A stretch of DNA of 21,564 nucleotides from Saccoglossus kowalevskii (GCF_000003605.2 NW_003114958.1:421835-443398); one strand, 5' to 3'; counted from the first letter of the stretch, positions 1 through 9,770 are shown. The notes: a model not told the origin generated them from the letters alone. Program-made: numbers and translations.

Positions 1-470
1 CGAACTCCCCAGCATTAAATAGCTCCTTAGCAGAATCACAATTTGAGAAGAAACAAGATCTGCTTATGATGCTACCTTTATTTATTTAACGAAAACATTG
101 GTTCCGTCTATTTTTTATTGTTGATCTAATAGCCAACAACAGGATTTAAAGCGCCAGAACAAAGTCGACAGGGAATCGCCCTGTCTTACTCCCTTTACTT
201 CCACTTCACAATACCCCGTACTGAACCCGTTGTTCATAACACAGCATTCAACATTAGTATATGAAGACTTTACCCATTTCTGGAACTGTGGATCGAACTG
301 AAAATGTTTCCTAAACCCTAAAAAGATACGTCAAACCGACCATGTCAAATGCTTTTTCGAAGGTAAACGTTATTGCCGCACTATTAAACTGATCTGAATA
401 GTGGCATGCCTCGTCAATCAGTCTGACGGAGTCATTTGAAAAAAAGCTCTTGCGTTTCCCCAATTATATT
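1..470 (-). mobile_element. L1-like LINE reverse transcriptase fragment (decayed)
   Basis: Reading the minus strand from about 470 down gives pieces of a non-LTR reverse transcriptase in the expected order. An IIGET stretch is followed by SVRLIDEACHYSDQ, then FEKAFDMV (about 361-338). After an in-frame TAG and a frame change come HFQFDPQFQKWVK, CCVMNNGFSTGY and GVRQGDSLS (about 195-165). Near the window edge lies CDSAKELFNAGEF, which fits the region just after the YADD box of L1/Tx1-type elements. The catalytic YADD itself is not readable. The stop codons and frame changes show a dead copy. It runs off the left edge, so the 3' end and tail are not seen; the 5' side is also truncated. The L1/Tx1 clade is inferred from the spacing of the motifs. 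Confidence 0.72.
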
Positions 471-1700
471 AGTATGGTTTTAATTAAAGCATACTCATGT
501 GTAAATACAGACCAAAACGCAGTAACTATCATCCAGAATTACAAATAAGTCGTGGCAGCTGGTAACAATTATTTTCACATGACTTATTACGACTAGTAAA
601 AAGAGAGTATAAATGTAATTTTACTGAGCTACTTACGATTGCGAATCATATGTTAATTTTAGCTATCCTGTAGTGCGCGTAAGGTCATGTATTTGAAATT
701 TCTCGGCCGAAATTTGTTCGAGCATCGTAACAATTTTTACTCTTATTTGGACATGAATGTACAAAATAAATGTTCATTTGGCATGGTTGCGCAACTGTTT
801 TATTGAGTCTGAAATTATCATATTATAGCAATTAACATCGTATAGTGTGTTATTATTGCGAGTTGATGTATTTACTATTACCCGCCTCGAAGCACGTCCG
901 GGTGCCCGCAGCAATTGTTATCGCCCTAGGCATCAAGCAGGGAAGTGGAGATTGGAAGTTGTAGTTTGTGAACATGTCACATATCTTATTAGTCAACATT
1001 TTTCGTTTGGTTGGCAATCAGGACCAAACTACAAACTATGTAACACAGTGATGTTAAAACTTCTCTATGGTAACTGTCGTTTTCTCACATGATTCCTGTC
1101 AAGTCTAGTGATGATATATATAAAATATATATATAAAATAGTAAAAGTGGGTCAGTAAAAGTCTTATTTCCGATTGAGTAAAGACTCCAGTGAAACTTAC
1201 ATGTCAGCTGTATCAAATGAAAGAATGGGTGAATGTAATCAAGCGTCATAATTATTAACATTATTACATTTAATTTAGTGAAAGCTCCCGGGTCCGATAA
1301 TATATATAGAGAGAGAATGGTAGGTAGGTAATTGTTGTTCATGGTAATTATTCAATATAACAGGACGTTTCGGACACAGTGTCTAGTCTCAATGATAGAT
1401 ATGCATAAATTGAGAGATCGTAGAAAAATAGAAAACATAAATAATACAATACTACATCCGAGATGATGTCACCAGGAAATTATATACTTGTCGTACGTGT
1501 ACACAGTACCCCAAACGTAGACGGGTTTCTAGAAAGAATTGTTGAATTTGTTTGGAATTGGAAAGCCACTCTCTTTCTATTTCACATTAAGCATCATATC
1601 ACATTGTGAATTATATTAAAGTAATAAAACATTACATATTCGCATTGTGTGTCAATGTGTGGGAAATAACATACCCGCAGTAGTCGTGTTTATAGTGCAC
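471..1700. other. Intergenic AT-rich stretch, no gene recognised
   Basis: I see no coding exon with flanking splice sites here. It contains an alternating AT run at about 1111-1140, an 11-bp palindrome GACACAGTGTC at about 1372-1382, and a short inverted match of GTAGTTTGT around 960-1050. Small open frames on both strands carry no recognisable motif and have the composition of the surrounding AT-rich sequence. Confidence 0.5.
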
Positions 1701-1703
1701 TGA

Positions 1704-1737
1704 ATACAGATTATAATTTCCAATTTATAATCTGTAT
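1704..1737. repeat. Perfect 13-bp inverted repeat (hairpin)
   Basis: The left arm ATACAGATTATAA (1704-1716) and the right arm TTATAATCTGTAT (1725-1737) are exact reverse complements around an 8-nt loop. No flanking gene uses it as a terminator. It may be the core of a small palindromic element or a chance hairpin in AT-rich DNA. Confidence 0.75.
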
Positions 1738-2304
1738 AACAATTATCATAACTTCAGTAAACGCTAATAATATATTGTTTTTATTTGTTATGTATGATAC
1801 ATCCTTATATTATTTTATATTACAGGAGGTGTGAAATTATGATACATTGCTAACTATTTTTATGAGTATTTGTTAGAAGAGTTGCATAGATTAAATAAAT
1901 AAATTGTTTTATTTCTGACAATCATCTAAGTATACAAACATGTTCACAAGGAATACAACTTGAATTAAACGTGTTCAATAACCTGGTCTCAGGGCGTAAC
2001 AAGTAGTAGTTTACTTGTCATTAGAGTATGTATTACCAGTTACTAAGCATGCAACTATGGAAATTCGTTAAAGTTGAGATGAAAATACGATGATGTGTTT
2101 TGCGTTGATACGGAAATGAAATAAATATTAAAATGTTCGATCATTCTGTGTCTTTTATTGTTAACTTCGGCTCACCAGTTGGTAACAGTTTGAACTTGAT
2201 CGTCAGATCTCAATCGTATAATAATGTTGATCGTATAACCCAAGGCATTCAGTCAATGTAATATTCACAATTTTGATTTCCAATTTATTCATCACCTGTT
2301 CGTA

Positions 2305-2440
2305 GTCATTGACATTTAAGCATCACATCAGGGAGATGTGTGGTTGACAATGTCAAACCCCTTGTCGATAGCCATGCCAATTCCTTCGCAACTAGGTGTT
2401 TTGTTAATATGCTGTCATTGTTGTAGTCCATGGCCAGACA
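2305..2440 (-). mobile_element. Possible DIRS-like retroelement fossil (RNase H region)
   Basis: One minus-strand frame reads ICLAMDYNND, then KELAWLSTRGLTLSTTHLP. This resembles the tyrosine-recombinase retroelement RNase H pattern, in which MDNTTA is followed some 20 residues later by a W and an (A/T)HIPG motif. The fragment is short, visibly broken and old, and no recombinase, repeats or ends were recognised around it. Identification rests on about 40 residues, so it is weak. A minus-strand open frame at 2460-2684 lies just upstream, but nothing ties it to the element. Confidence 0.35.
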
Positions 2441-3000
2441 AATGAAGACAATGGTAAAATTAATAGTCGCCAAGTATTCCTACGTATTTTCCATCGTGAC
2501 AACGCAATTTTACTGGAGGGTTTAGTACATAACGTTCTGCGCGAATGTATGTCTCGGACTGAGTAATTTCGTTGCCCCAATAAACATGCATGAGGTGAAT
2601 AAACAAATGTGTATTACTGGGATATGTTTTGCAATGTTTGCCCGTTTGGTCCAACTGGTATAGTTTGCATCTACTTTCGGTCAATATGGCATTTGTTTTG
2701 AGAGTTTATTAAATTTTGTATTTGCATTATTGGCATTTGAATATTTTGGAATTTTTCAATGCATCACGCAAAAAGGCCCTCGGGCTGCTACATACATTGC
2801 ACAACATGGTGAAAGGGCAATATTGTGACTAGCACTTTACTAGTATGTCTGGTTTTAGGATTTTATGAGTAGACAAAATTTCATCTTTGCCGGCCAAGGA
2901 TCATTTATTCGGCCAAAGTCTCAACATTAATCCTTGGCAGATTTCATCACAATTTACTGTATGTCGCACGCCCTCAAGCAATTATAAGATTCACTCGGGC
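2441..3000. other. Intergenic stretch with a weak CCAAGGAT hairpin
   Basis: Apart from an unrecognised open frame (2460-2684, minus), the only structure is a hairpin with arms CCAAGGAT (2894-2901) and ATCCTTGG (2930-2937). The motif TTTCATC lies outside each arm in direct orientation. CTCGGGC occurs near 2780 and 2994. This may be a remnant of a small palindromic transposon, but no boundaries can be drawn. Confidence 0.35.
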
Positions 3001-3002
3001 TC

Positions 3003-3173
3003 ATTTGCATTACCCAATCAGAACTCACAATAGAAACGACACATACTACTACTTGGTAAAATCAAAATAGTGGAATATTTAAATCAACGAACTATGAACT
3101 AGTTTACTGACCATCAAAATTTATGATACAGCAAAGCTGATTGGTGGCGCCAGCTTCTTGGCGCGCCCAATCA
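3003..3173. promoter_or_regulatory. Octamer plus three CCAAT motifs, two of them in a hairpin
   Basis: An ATTTGCAT octamer (3003-3010) is followed by CCAATCA (3014-3020). A 14-bp inverted repeat follows, with arms 3138-3151 and 3160-3173, two mismatches and an 8-nt loop. Each arm carries a CCAATCA/TGATTGG box next to a GGCGC block. Octamer and CCAAT boxes together are known from vertebrate and invertebrate histone and other proximal promoters. No histone or other gene is recognisable nearby, so a regulatory role is only a possibility; repeat-derived sequence is the main alternative. Confidence 0.3.
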
Positions 3174-3645
3174 AATGACTCAATTTAACTGCAGTGAAAT
3201 ACAGTTTTTCCTAACACGATCACGTACAGGTTCGTGGGCCGGTTATGAATGGCCGGTATTAGCGAAACCGTGCGATTCGGACGATGACAAAATATGAACA
3301 AGAACATTTGCCTACTTTGGGGGATGGGGTTATGTGATGCAACTACTTGTTTTGCATTGACAAATTTAAGCTGGTACTAATTTAATATAACTTAATAATA
3401 TTCTATTATTTTGACCACGTTAGCAATATCAATTATAACATAAAACAACACAAATATTTATACAAGCTATCCAGCTCAAGTAAATTCAATGTCATGTGAA
3501 TTTAATTTTATAGTTGAATCACAGTTCAAATATTGTAGTTAAAATAGTAGTTCTATACAATTTAAATTGAATTTAATGTATTTTATATTAGTAAATTGTA
3601 TTCAGGATTGCGATGACGGGATACAGTGTGTTGATACATTTATCA

Positions 3646-3700
3646 GGGGGAATATCTTCTCTCTGAGGTTCTCCACACGTTTAAGGGGGGAATATCGTCT
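3646..3700. repeat. Two 40-bp-spaced copies of a G-run/AATATC motif
   Basis: GGGGGAATATCTTCTC at 3646 and GGGGGAATATCGTCTC at about 3686 lie 40 bp apart with loosely similar spacer sequence. The block sits just left of the 11-bp minisatellite and gives an open frame (3567-3767, plus) that matches no family I know. Confidence 0.5.
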
Positions 3701-3850
3701 CGTCTCTATGTCACGTCCCCTTGAGGTACGGGATCGGGAAAGTCACTTAAACTTTACAGTCAAATAATACACACACAACGAAATACGTTTCAACTCTCGT
3801 CTTAGTCGGTCAGTCAAGCACTCTATAAGACACAGCGCCCTGGGAAAAAG

Positions 3851-3917
3851 TCCCCAAGACTATCGCAAGACTGACCCAAGACTTTCTAGACTGCGTCAAG
3901 ACTGCCCCAAGACTGCG
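3851..3917 (+). repeat. 11-bp minisatellite, unit CAAGACTGCCC, about 6 copies
   Basis: CAAGACT starts at 3855, 3866, 3877, 3897 and 3908, with a variant CTAGACT at 3886. The period is therefore 11 bp apart from one 9-bp step. The third segment of each unit varies (GCCC, GACC, GCGT). Two further diverged matches follow near 3937. No frame continues through it. Confidence 0.8.
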
Positions 3918-3959
3918 TCTGTCCTGGGGTACTCGCCAAGACCAACTAAAAACTCTTTA

Positions 3960-4600
3960 TTCACTTTCAAAACCTAAACCATTTACAAAGCAGTTTAAAG
4001 ACTCTAGGGCGTAACCTTCACACATTCAACCAATCACACTAATTACTGAACACGTCATATATTTTGATTAATCGTTCACTACATTAATAACTGCGAATAC
4101 CAACTGCCAGAAATAGTAGTCCGAATACCGACGGTTATATCGTAATTAGTTCCAAATCACTAAACCAAGTTCCGTCCAGAACCTCGCATGGGCCTAAACG
4201 ATGACAGACATAACACAGCCATCCGCTAGTAATCAGCTAATTAAGTCGATTAACAGATACGTGCAAACAATTTCATCATACATTAAGCCTTAGTTCTTTT
4301 TGAACCCCCACCCCTATTCCTAACTATAACCCCTCGCCCCAGGCCCTCAATTCAATTGCATATGCCCCTCTAGATAATTATAGGTGTCCTTGATAGGGTC
4401 ATACATAATTCAATTTTGAAGCGCTGAATTAGGGTTGGATTGGAGGTACAAAATGAACGCTTTCTGCTGCCAGGACACATACTTCTTTCTTAAATTGTTA
4501 AATTTAAAATATAAATGTTTCGGAGCCATTTGAATTGGTTATAATATTACGATATGACTTTCATTTTAACACACACATACACGTCCAATAATTACAAAAT
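3960..4600. other. Intergenic stretch downstream of the VWD gene
   Basis: No gene or exon was recognised. A C-rich patch around 4303-4350 (repeated CCCC runs) sits next to related ATAATTCAATT/CAATTCAATT words on either side (about 4350-4415). This could be an old repeat, but it has no clear ends. The polyadenylation region of the minus-strand VWD gene lies at its right edge. Confidence 0.4.
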
Positions 4601-4620
4601 GCATTTTCATGTAACTGTAT

Positions 4621-4626
4621 TTTATT
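4621..4626 (-). terminator. AATAAA polyadenylation signal of the VWD gene
   Basis: The minus strand reads AATAAA 131 nt downstream of the proposed stop codon (4757-4759). That is a normal position for a short 3' UTR and supports the small last exon as the true end of the gene. Confidence 0.55.
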
Positions 4627-4756
4627 ACCGCTAAAACATAATGTATACATTACTTATTACGCGTATTTTACATACGAATAATTTAAACCAAAGACCCGTC
4701 ACCAACGTTGAATATGTCATTGTAGATTTTCTCAACATCAACGTCGTCCTTTCGGA

Positions 4757-7700
4757 TTATATACTGCAACTATAGAGAGAACAAACAGTAAATTGTCATT
4801 GCTTGTAGACATGGCAGTGCCAACAGAGGACGTGTTGGAAAAAATACTACTTACATTCTACTGAAATAGGAATTTGTCAAATTTAGTCTTTTGGATATTT
4901 GTTAATATGACAAATTATATAGCAACGTAATATTGGCGCTCTACCACAAAACGACTTAAAACAACAATGTACAACAATGCATTTTTGTCAAACCTTCTGC
5001 GCAATTTGCAATGCTATTATTAAATAATGTAATGTATAATTTGTTTGAGAAAGTTGATACCGGAATCTTCCCATGATGTATTATAAGTATCACTTTACAA
5101 ATCGTTAATATGCCTGACTTTTCAGAGTTCATTCACTTTTTTTAAAAGTGTCTGTAAAATGTGCACGAACTGATTATGCAAGGCCGAGTTTTACAACTGA
5201 TCGGGTAAGTGCAAACTTGAATAGCTCCAAAAAGCTTGCTATGTTTTTTTTTTTGTGAAATCTTCACAATATGTTGGTGTCTTGATTATCTTGTTTATTT
5301 CTTTTAATTTAAAATATTTTTTAATATGTCCCACTTGTTGTCTAGCTCTACAATATAAACACTGTTCAGCTAACGATATCTAAATTTTGAAAATGCAAAT
5401 ACAAAATTGTAGAATTCCGAGTGTTGGCGAAGTAATATATAACATCTATACTTCAATAATTAGTTGTTTTATTTATGCCTTTACCTTCCTGGAACAATCC
5501 ACTTGTCTCCAAATTCATCAGACTCAGTAACTAATTTCAGTGTCCCATCAGGCATCGGTATCTGCATATCATTAGACGGATCCCCGTCAGCATTTCCCAT
5601 CAAGCCACACACTTTTCCGAACAAATCTTGGTTCAGAACAGGAGCAACGCGCCCCTTGCCGTTCCATGTCAATGTAAATGTTGAATCCAGTTTTGCTCTC
5701 ACATATCCTGCATTATCTCGTGTCACTGTCAGATTCCCGAATATCAGTGGAGTCAGAAGATTGTGGATTTTGCCATTAATCTGGAAATGACATTCAAAAT
5801 GTATAAGCCGATGCGGATTTGTATTTCAATATGCTTGTACACACTGGATTCTAATTTATTGCAACAATTGAAAACAGTTATTATACAATGCACCAATTTC
5901 TACAAATAACCACTTTCTCACACGACAATTCGAACTCATAAATAAATGAGGTTACCTGGGTGGCTTTGGAAAGCGTGTTGTGAGTGATAAGCAAATGCAA
6001 TGGATGAGCACGAGGGCAACTACAATTCCGTAAAAATAGTCCAGGTAAGATTGTAAACGTTACATAAACCAAACAATTACAAATGTAAAGGGAATATTGG
6101 ACGTACTAAAATCGTCGGTGTTTTCATTGCACGGAAATGATAACTGTCAGACGCACTATTAATTTGACACTATCCACATTCAATTGTAAAAAATAAACCT
6201 TCAGGATTATATTAGAAACAATTCAATATTCAATGCTGGAGACCAGTTAGATTCGATGATAGACTTGTTTTTGGAATGATTTGTTTTAATCTTGGGTCCG
6301 GCTCAGAATTTTGCAAATTAATTCACATTAGTAAATATTAAACAATAAAACAATTGGGACATCCAAGGGAACTGATTGTTACATTGCGTAGGATTATAGC
6401 AGCGCTGTTCATCTCTCATCTGAATTGTGTTGTCATGTTGTGATTATTCTGCCACGATAGGAGTAACGGAACAACATTTCTGACAAGCGTACAACAGCAA
6501 TAGAGAGGAATGGAATCTACTCACGTAAAACCTGTCTTCAATCAAGGTAACACGGTCACCATTGAAAACAATCGAAACTTCAGTAACCACCATTTTCATA
6601 ACTTCCTTGAGGTGATGGACCCGGAGCAAAACAGTGAATGATGGACGAGGCACACACTCTTGAAAGAATACGTACTCGCAATCACTGTTGCCGTTGTACA
6701 TGAAATGAAAGCCGTCGAATGTACGAAATTGTGGATCAGCTTGTGCACTAGGGGATACTTTTGTTGGCCCCATGTACGGTGCTGTTGCTGTAATAAAACG
6801 TTGTTTTCATTACATTACTGAATACTTCTTTTTGACAGAACTGCGTAATATTTCGAGAATCTTGCATAACAACACTTAAAGTGAATTCAACGTGTACTAG
6901 AGGTTTCATCTTAGACCAATAAGTTATATCAGAGGTACATTACTTGGGGTTTGCAACACACATAGTACTGTATGGTGACATCATGTCAAGATCCCATTCA
7001 AGTATCATCTCGAAGATAGCGAGACTGATGCTACTACCTTCTGACATGACATAGGCGGTTTGTAATAAAACAATAAAACATGTATTATCACATTCATAGT
7101 GAAAAAATTGAATACATCGAAAATGTACAGGTATGGTTATGGTTATCGTAATGCGTCATATCGTGAGCAGCTATTTTGATCCACCTGGACATCCCAGTAT
7201 TCTAGTTACCTCGGGAATGCGCATTCGCATTTTTCTGAGTTGGAACGCTTATGCGAGCGCGAGATTGTAACGGGGTCTTGGTATCATGTCACCGTAGTTG
7301 CAAACCCCAAGTAATGTTCCTCTGGTTATATATATTATAGCTAGTTTCTAGTTGATCAAATAATTTATACTTATCACAACTAATACCCAAAGTAATTTTG
7401 TTATAAGAGCATCTAGTATACAAACCAACTTACTGGGGTCCGCTGAAACAAAATGAGAAATAGTTATAATAACAGTATTATTAGGTAGAATTTAAAAATA
7501 ATATGCTGTAGTATTTCGATATAACGTGTATTTAAATATACGTATCATTCTTACGTTTGCAACATTTGCACAACCAGGGCAAATGACAGGTTGCTTGTTT
7601 TCCTATGCGCTCGTTGTCTTTACATTTGAACATTCTACACACTCCTCCAGCTTTTTGGCAATCGCTGTCTGCAATTTGAAAGCAACATTATTTAGTTTGT

Positions 7701-9093
7701 CAAATATTTCGTTCTAGATTATATGCGCTCAGATTTTCATGACGTCTGCATTCCTCGATCGTGTGTGCATATGGATAGATGTCTTTCAAGGACCAAATAT
7801 TCATGATGTTATATTACGTGTACGTGGTGTACAATATTTCATACCGACAAAATCATATATATTACGTTAAGGTATTACATTATAACTAAGTTTGTTGAGA
7901 TAATATATTCATAACTTACGACAAAACCAACTGCATACATTAAATCCGTAATCTACCTTCGTTTTCAGATCTGGAACAAAATGAGAATCCAATTGTGGCG
8001 ATGAGTTGTTAATTTTTTTATCAGTTTCAAGTAGTATATTCAGTGCCACTGACTAAAAAGTGTGATAACCGCTATATGAAACAAGTTTATTTGTTGACAA
8101 GAGCCTACCGTTATCACTAGCGCAACACTTGCATCCTAATTTGTCATAAGAGGTACCACAGGGTAGGACACTTTTATGATAGTCACATATTTCTGTTTCA
8201 TCAGATTTACACCAACTTCGGCACATCACATTAACAGAAGTATCGGGCTCAGCCGCAACTAGGGCAGAATATGAAGTTGCTACAATGCGAAATAGAATGA
8301 GTTTAAATATATATTCAGACAACAGGAGAATTAAACAATCAGGTTAGGTTGGAAAAACAATATTTGTCATACTTACAAGGGCAGGCTTGTTCAGTACCTG
8401 AGAAAATAATAAAAGACTCGGTAAAGATGACATAGAAAATATATATAGCAAATATAAATATTGCACGTAGCAATATGGTCATTTTAAAGGAAACTACATT
8501 TTTCATATAAAAAATATAAGAATGATTCTCGACACTCCATCTCAATATTTGAGCGACAATGGATATTCTTCATATACACATTTTTATGCAAGTATATCTG
8601 GGTTCTACTTGCAATGAATTAGATTTAAACAAATTTGGGAACATGATGGTAGTTTGTTTAAATTGTCATCACACAACATAAACAGTTTCTCAAAGGGTGA
8701 AAATAACAGTACCATGTCACACCAAAATAACAATTATGTGATGATTAATTACATATCGTGAAAATCTTAAATTTGAATCAAAATCTTAAACTGTTACACA
8801 TAACAGAAGATATACATAGTCAGTAATCATGTCACATGCAGTAGCTTTGTGTAAACAAAAGTCGTAACTTACGAGTTTGTTTGGGGAAAACCCATTTAGA
8901 ACGTCCATCCTGAACAAACAAAAATATGAATAAAATGATGTTGATATACTTGACATATTCACATTTGTTGTTCTTGTTGTGTTTCCATGACAACATTGAT
9001 ACAAATAAATGGAAATAATGACATTACCTCATTGCACGTGGCCAGTGTCAATATGGAGGCGACTAACAAGCATCGTAATACAACAAACGACAT
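4757..9093 (-). CDS. Secreted protein: tandem defensin-like Cys modules plus VWD domain
   Basis: Proposed join, minus strand: 9093-9028, 8909-8873, 8397-8377, 8258-8109, 7970-7920, 7668-7555, 7442-7434, 6787-6525, 5780-5485, 4769-4757. Every junction is GT-AG, all phases agree, and the 1020 nt encode 339 residues plus TAA. Residues 1-22 form a signal peptide (MSFVVLRCLLVASILTLATC). Residues 54-87 hold cysteine module 1: C-x3-C-x7-C-x8-C-x8-C-x-C-C. Residues 104-145 hold module 2, which begins C-x3-C and continues as the beta-defensin-like C-x6-C-x4-C-x11-C-x5-C-x-C-C (DCQKAGGVCRMFKC). Residues about 160-339 are one VWD domain, with DPQFRTFDG (167-175), CEYV (186-189), VCGLMGNADGD (294-304) and a final cysteine (337) contributed by the last exon. 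The usual CGLCG reads CGLMG. The protein is likely extracellular and disulfide-bonded; a defence or matrix role is inferred from domains only. Small exons 3 and 7 are the least certain. Confidence 0.8.
5485..6787 (-). other. VWD domain exons (8 and 9) of the secreted protein
   Basis: The two long exons, 6787-6525 and 5780-5485, are separated by a 744-nt intron. The first has the VWD opening (DP-x-F-x-TFDG, then CEYVFFQEC). The second has the strand-rich middle with LTWNGKGR and the VCGLMGN turn, ending at DKWIVPG before an AAG|GTAAAG donor. If that donor were ignored, the frame would stop at once and the domain would lack its last cysteine. The antisense plus-strand open frame at 5464-5790 is a shadow. 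Confidence 0.85.
6930..7324. mobile_element. Non-autonomous hAT-like MITE in a VWD-gene intron
   Basis: Terminal inverted repeats begin CAGAGG(T/A)ACATTACTTGG and match 26 of 27 bases (6930-6956 against 7324-7298). Looser similarity runs on inward through GGTGACATNATG. The element is flanked by the exact direct repeat GTTATAT (6923-6929 and 7325-7331), read as a 7-bp target-site duplication. The CAGAG start and 7-8 bp duplication suit the hAT superfamily; P-type elements are an alternative. About 395 bp long, it holds no transposase reading frame, so it would depend on another element. It lies in the intron between exons 7 and 8 (7433-6788). Confidence 0.8.
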
Positions 9094-9485
9094 CCTGAAA
9101 ATATCAAAATCTGTGAAACAATGGAATCCACGTGTGATATATTTATTCCATTAAGAATACCGAATTAATTATTTAAAGTGATAGATTGTTCCAAATAAAA
9201 AATGAGATATATTAAATACTCGCTAATCATAATATCGATGTTTCGCTATCAGGTTATTACAACGGTTGAGTTATTTATTTGCAGACGGCTGTAAGCAACC
9301 AAACCGTTCAGTCATGTATCCGGTCATTTCGCCTGGTTTATAGCAATGTGTATTTGATAATGAACTGTCAATAGGACTATATCATAATGCCAAAGTACCA
9401 AAACAAACTATTTGTATATCAACATGTAACCACCGAAATTAGAACACAGTGCGCACCAATGCAATGGCGTAATAAAATGACATAC

Positions 9486-9545
9486 CTTGAATGCGTGAAT
9501 TGGTACACCGGTCAAGCTTTCTACTGAGGAATTGCACGATGTATA
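9486..9545 (-). other. Non-coding first exon of the VWD gene
   Basis: The minus strand has a strong donor CATTCAAG|GTATGT (exon end 9486). An acceptor ATATTTTCAG lies directly before the start codon (exon resumes at 9094). Splicing places AAGG before the ATG, with A at -3. The 5' limit is set only by distance from the TATA box. Use of the same acceptor for spliced-leader trans-splicing would be the alternative. Confidence 0.5.
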
Positions 9546-9568
9546 AATTATATGTTGTCCTGTGTCAA

Positions 9569-9574
9569 TTTATA
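9569..9574 (-). promoter_or_regulatory. TATA box of the VWD gene
   Basis: TATAAA on the minus strand lies about 30 nt upstream of the likely start of the non-coding first exon, in the right orientation and spacing for a core promoter. No initiator or other element can be assigned with confidence. Confidence 0.45.
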
Positions 9575-9702
9575 GAGAAAGATCAACTACTATGTATGGA
9601 GATAGACATGACGTAATCCGTAAGAGAAAGGACATCGTGTACTATGCGTGTATTGTGTTATCAATAAGAACGCGTGGTATTGTATAAAACACGGTCTGCT
9701 GC

Positions 9703-9770
9703 ATGGATTAAATTGGTCTGATACCTCTGACGAACGTTTTTTGACATTTCATCTGTTTTAGCGATTGTTT
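9703..9770 (+). repeat. Dispersed repeat R2, copy a
   Basis: TTGGTCTG, ACCT and TTGACATTTCAT occur here in the same order and spacing as in copy c (11505-11640). It is the most diverged copy of the three. Confidence 0.45.

Noticed and set aside
847-1092. Plus-strand open frame of 81 codons
   Set aside because: No motif, no splice context and ordinary intergenic composition.
4680-4769. A 27-codon open frame after the last acceptor of the VWD gene in another phase
   Set aside because: The upstream donor leaves phase 2, which reads S-C-S-I-stop. The longer frame would need a phase-0 partner that I could not find.
4855-4860. Possible 6-nt exon TAGAAT between an AG and a GTAAGT
   Set aside because: It keeps phase 2 and would only insert two residues before the final cysteine; splice sites this close are likely chance.
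5464-5790. Plus-strand open frame of 108 codons
   Set aside because: It is antisense to the VWD exon, which has splice sites and clear domain motifs on the minus strand.
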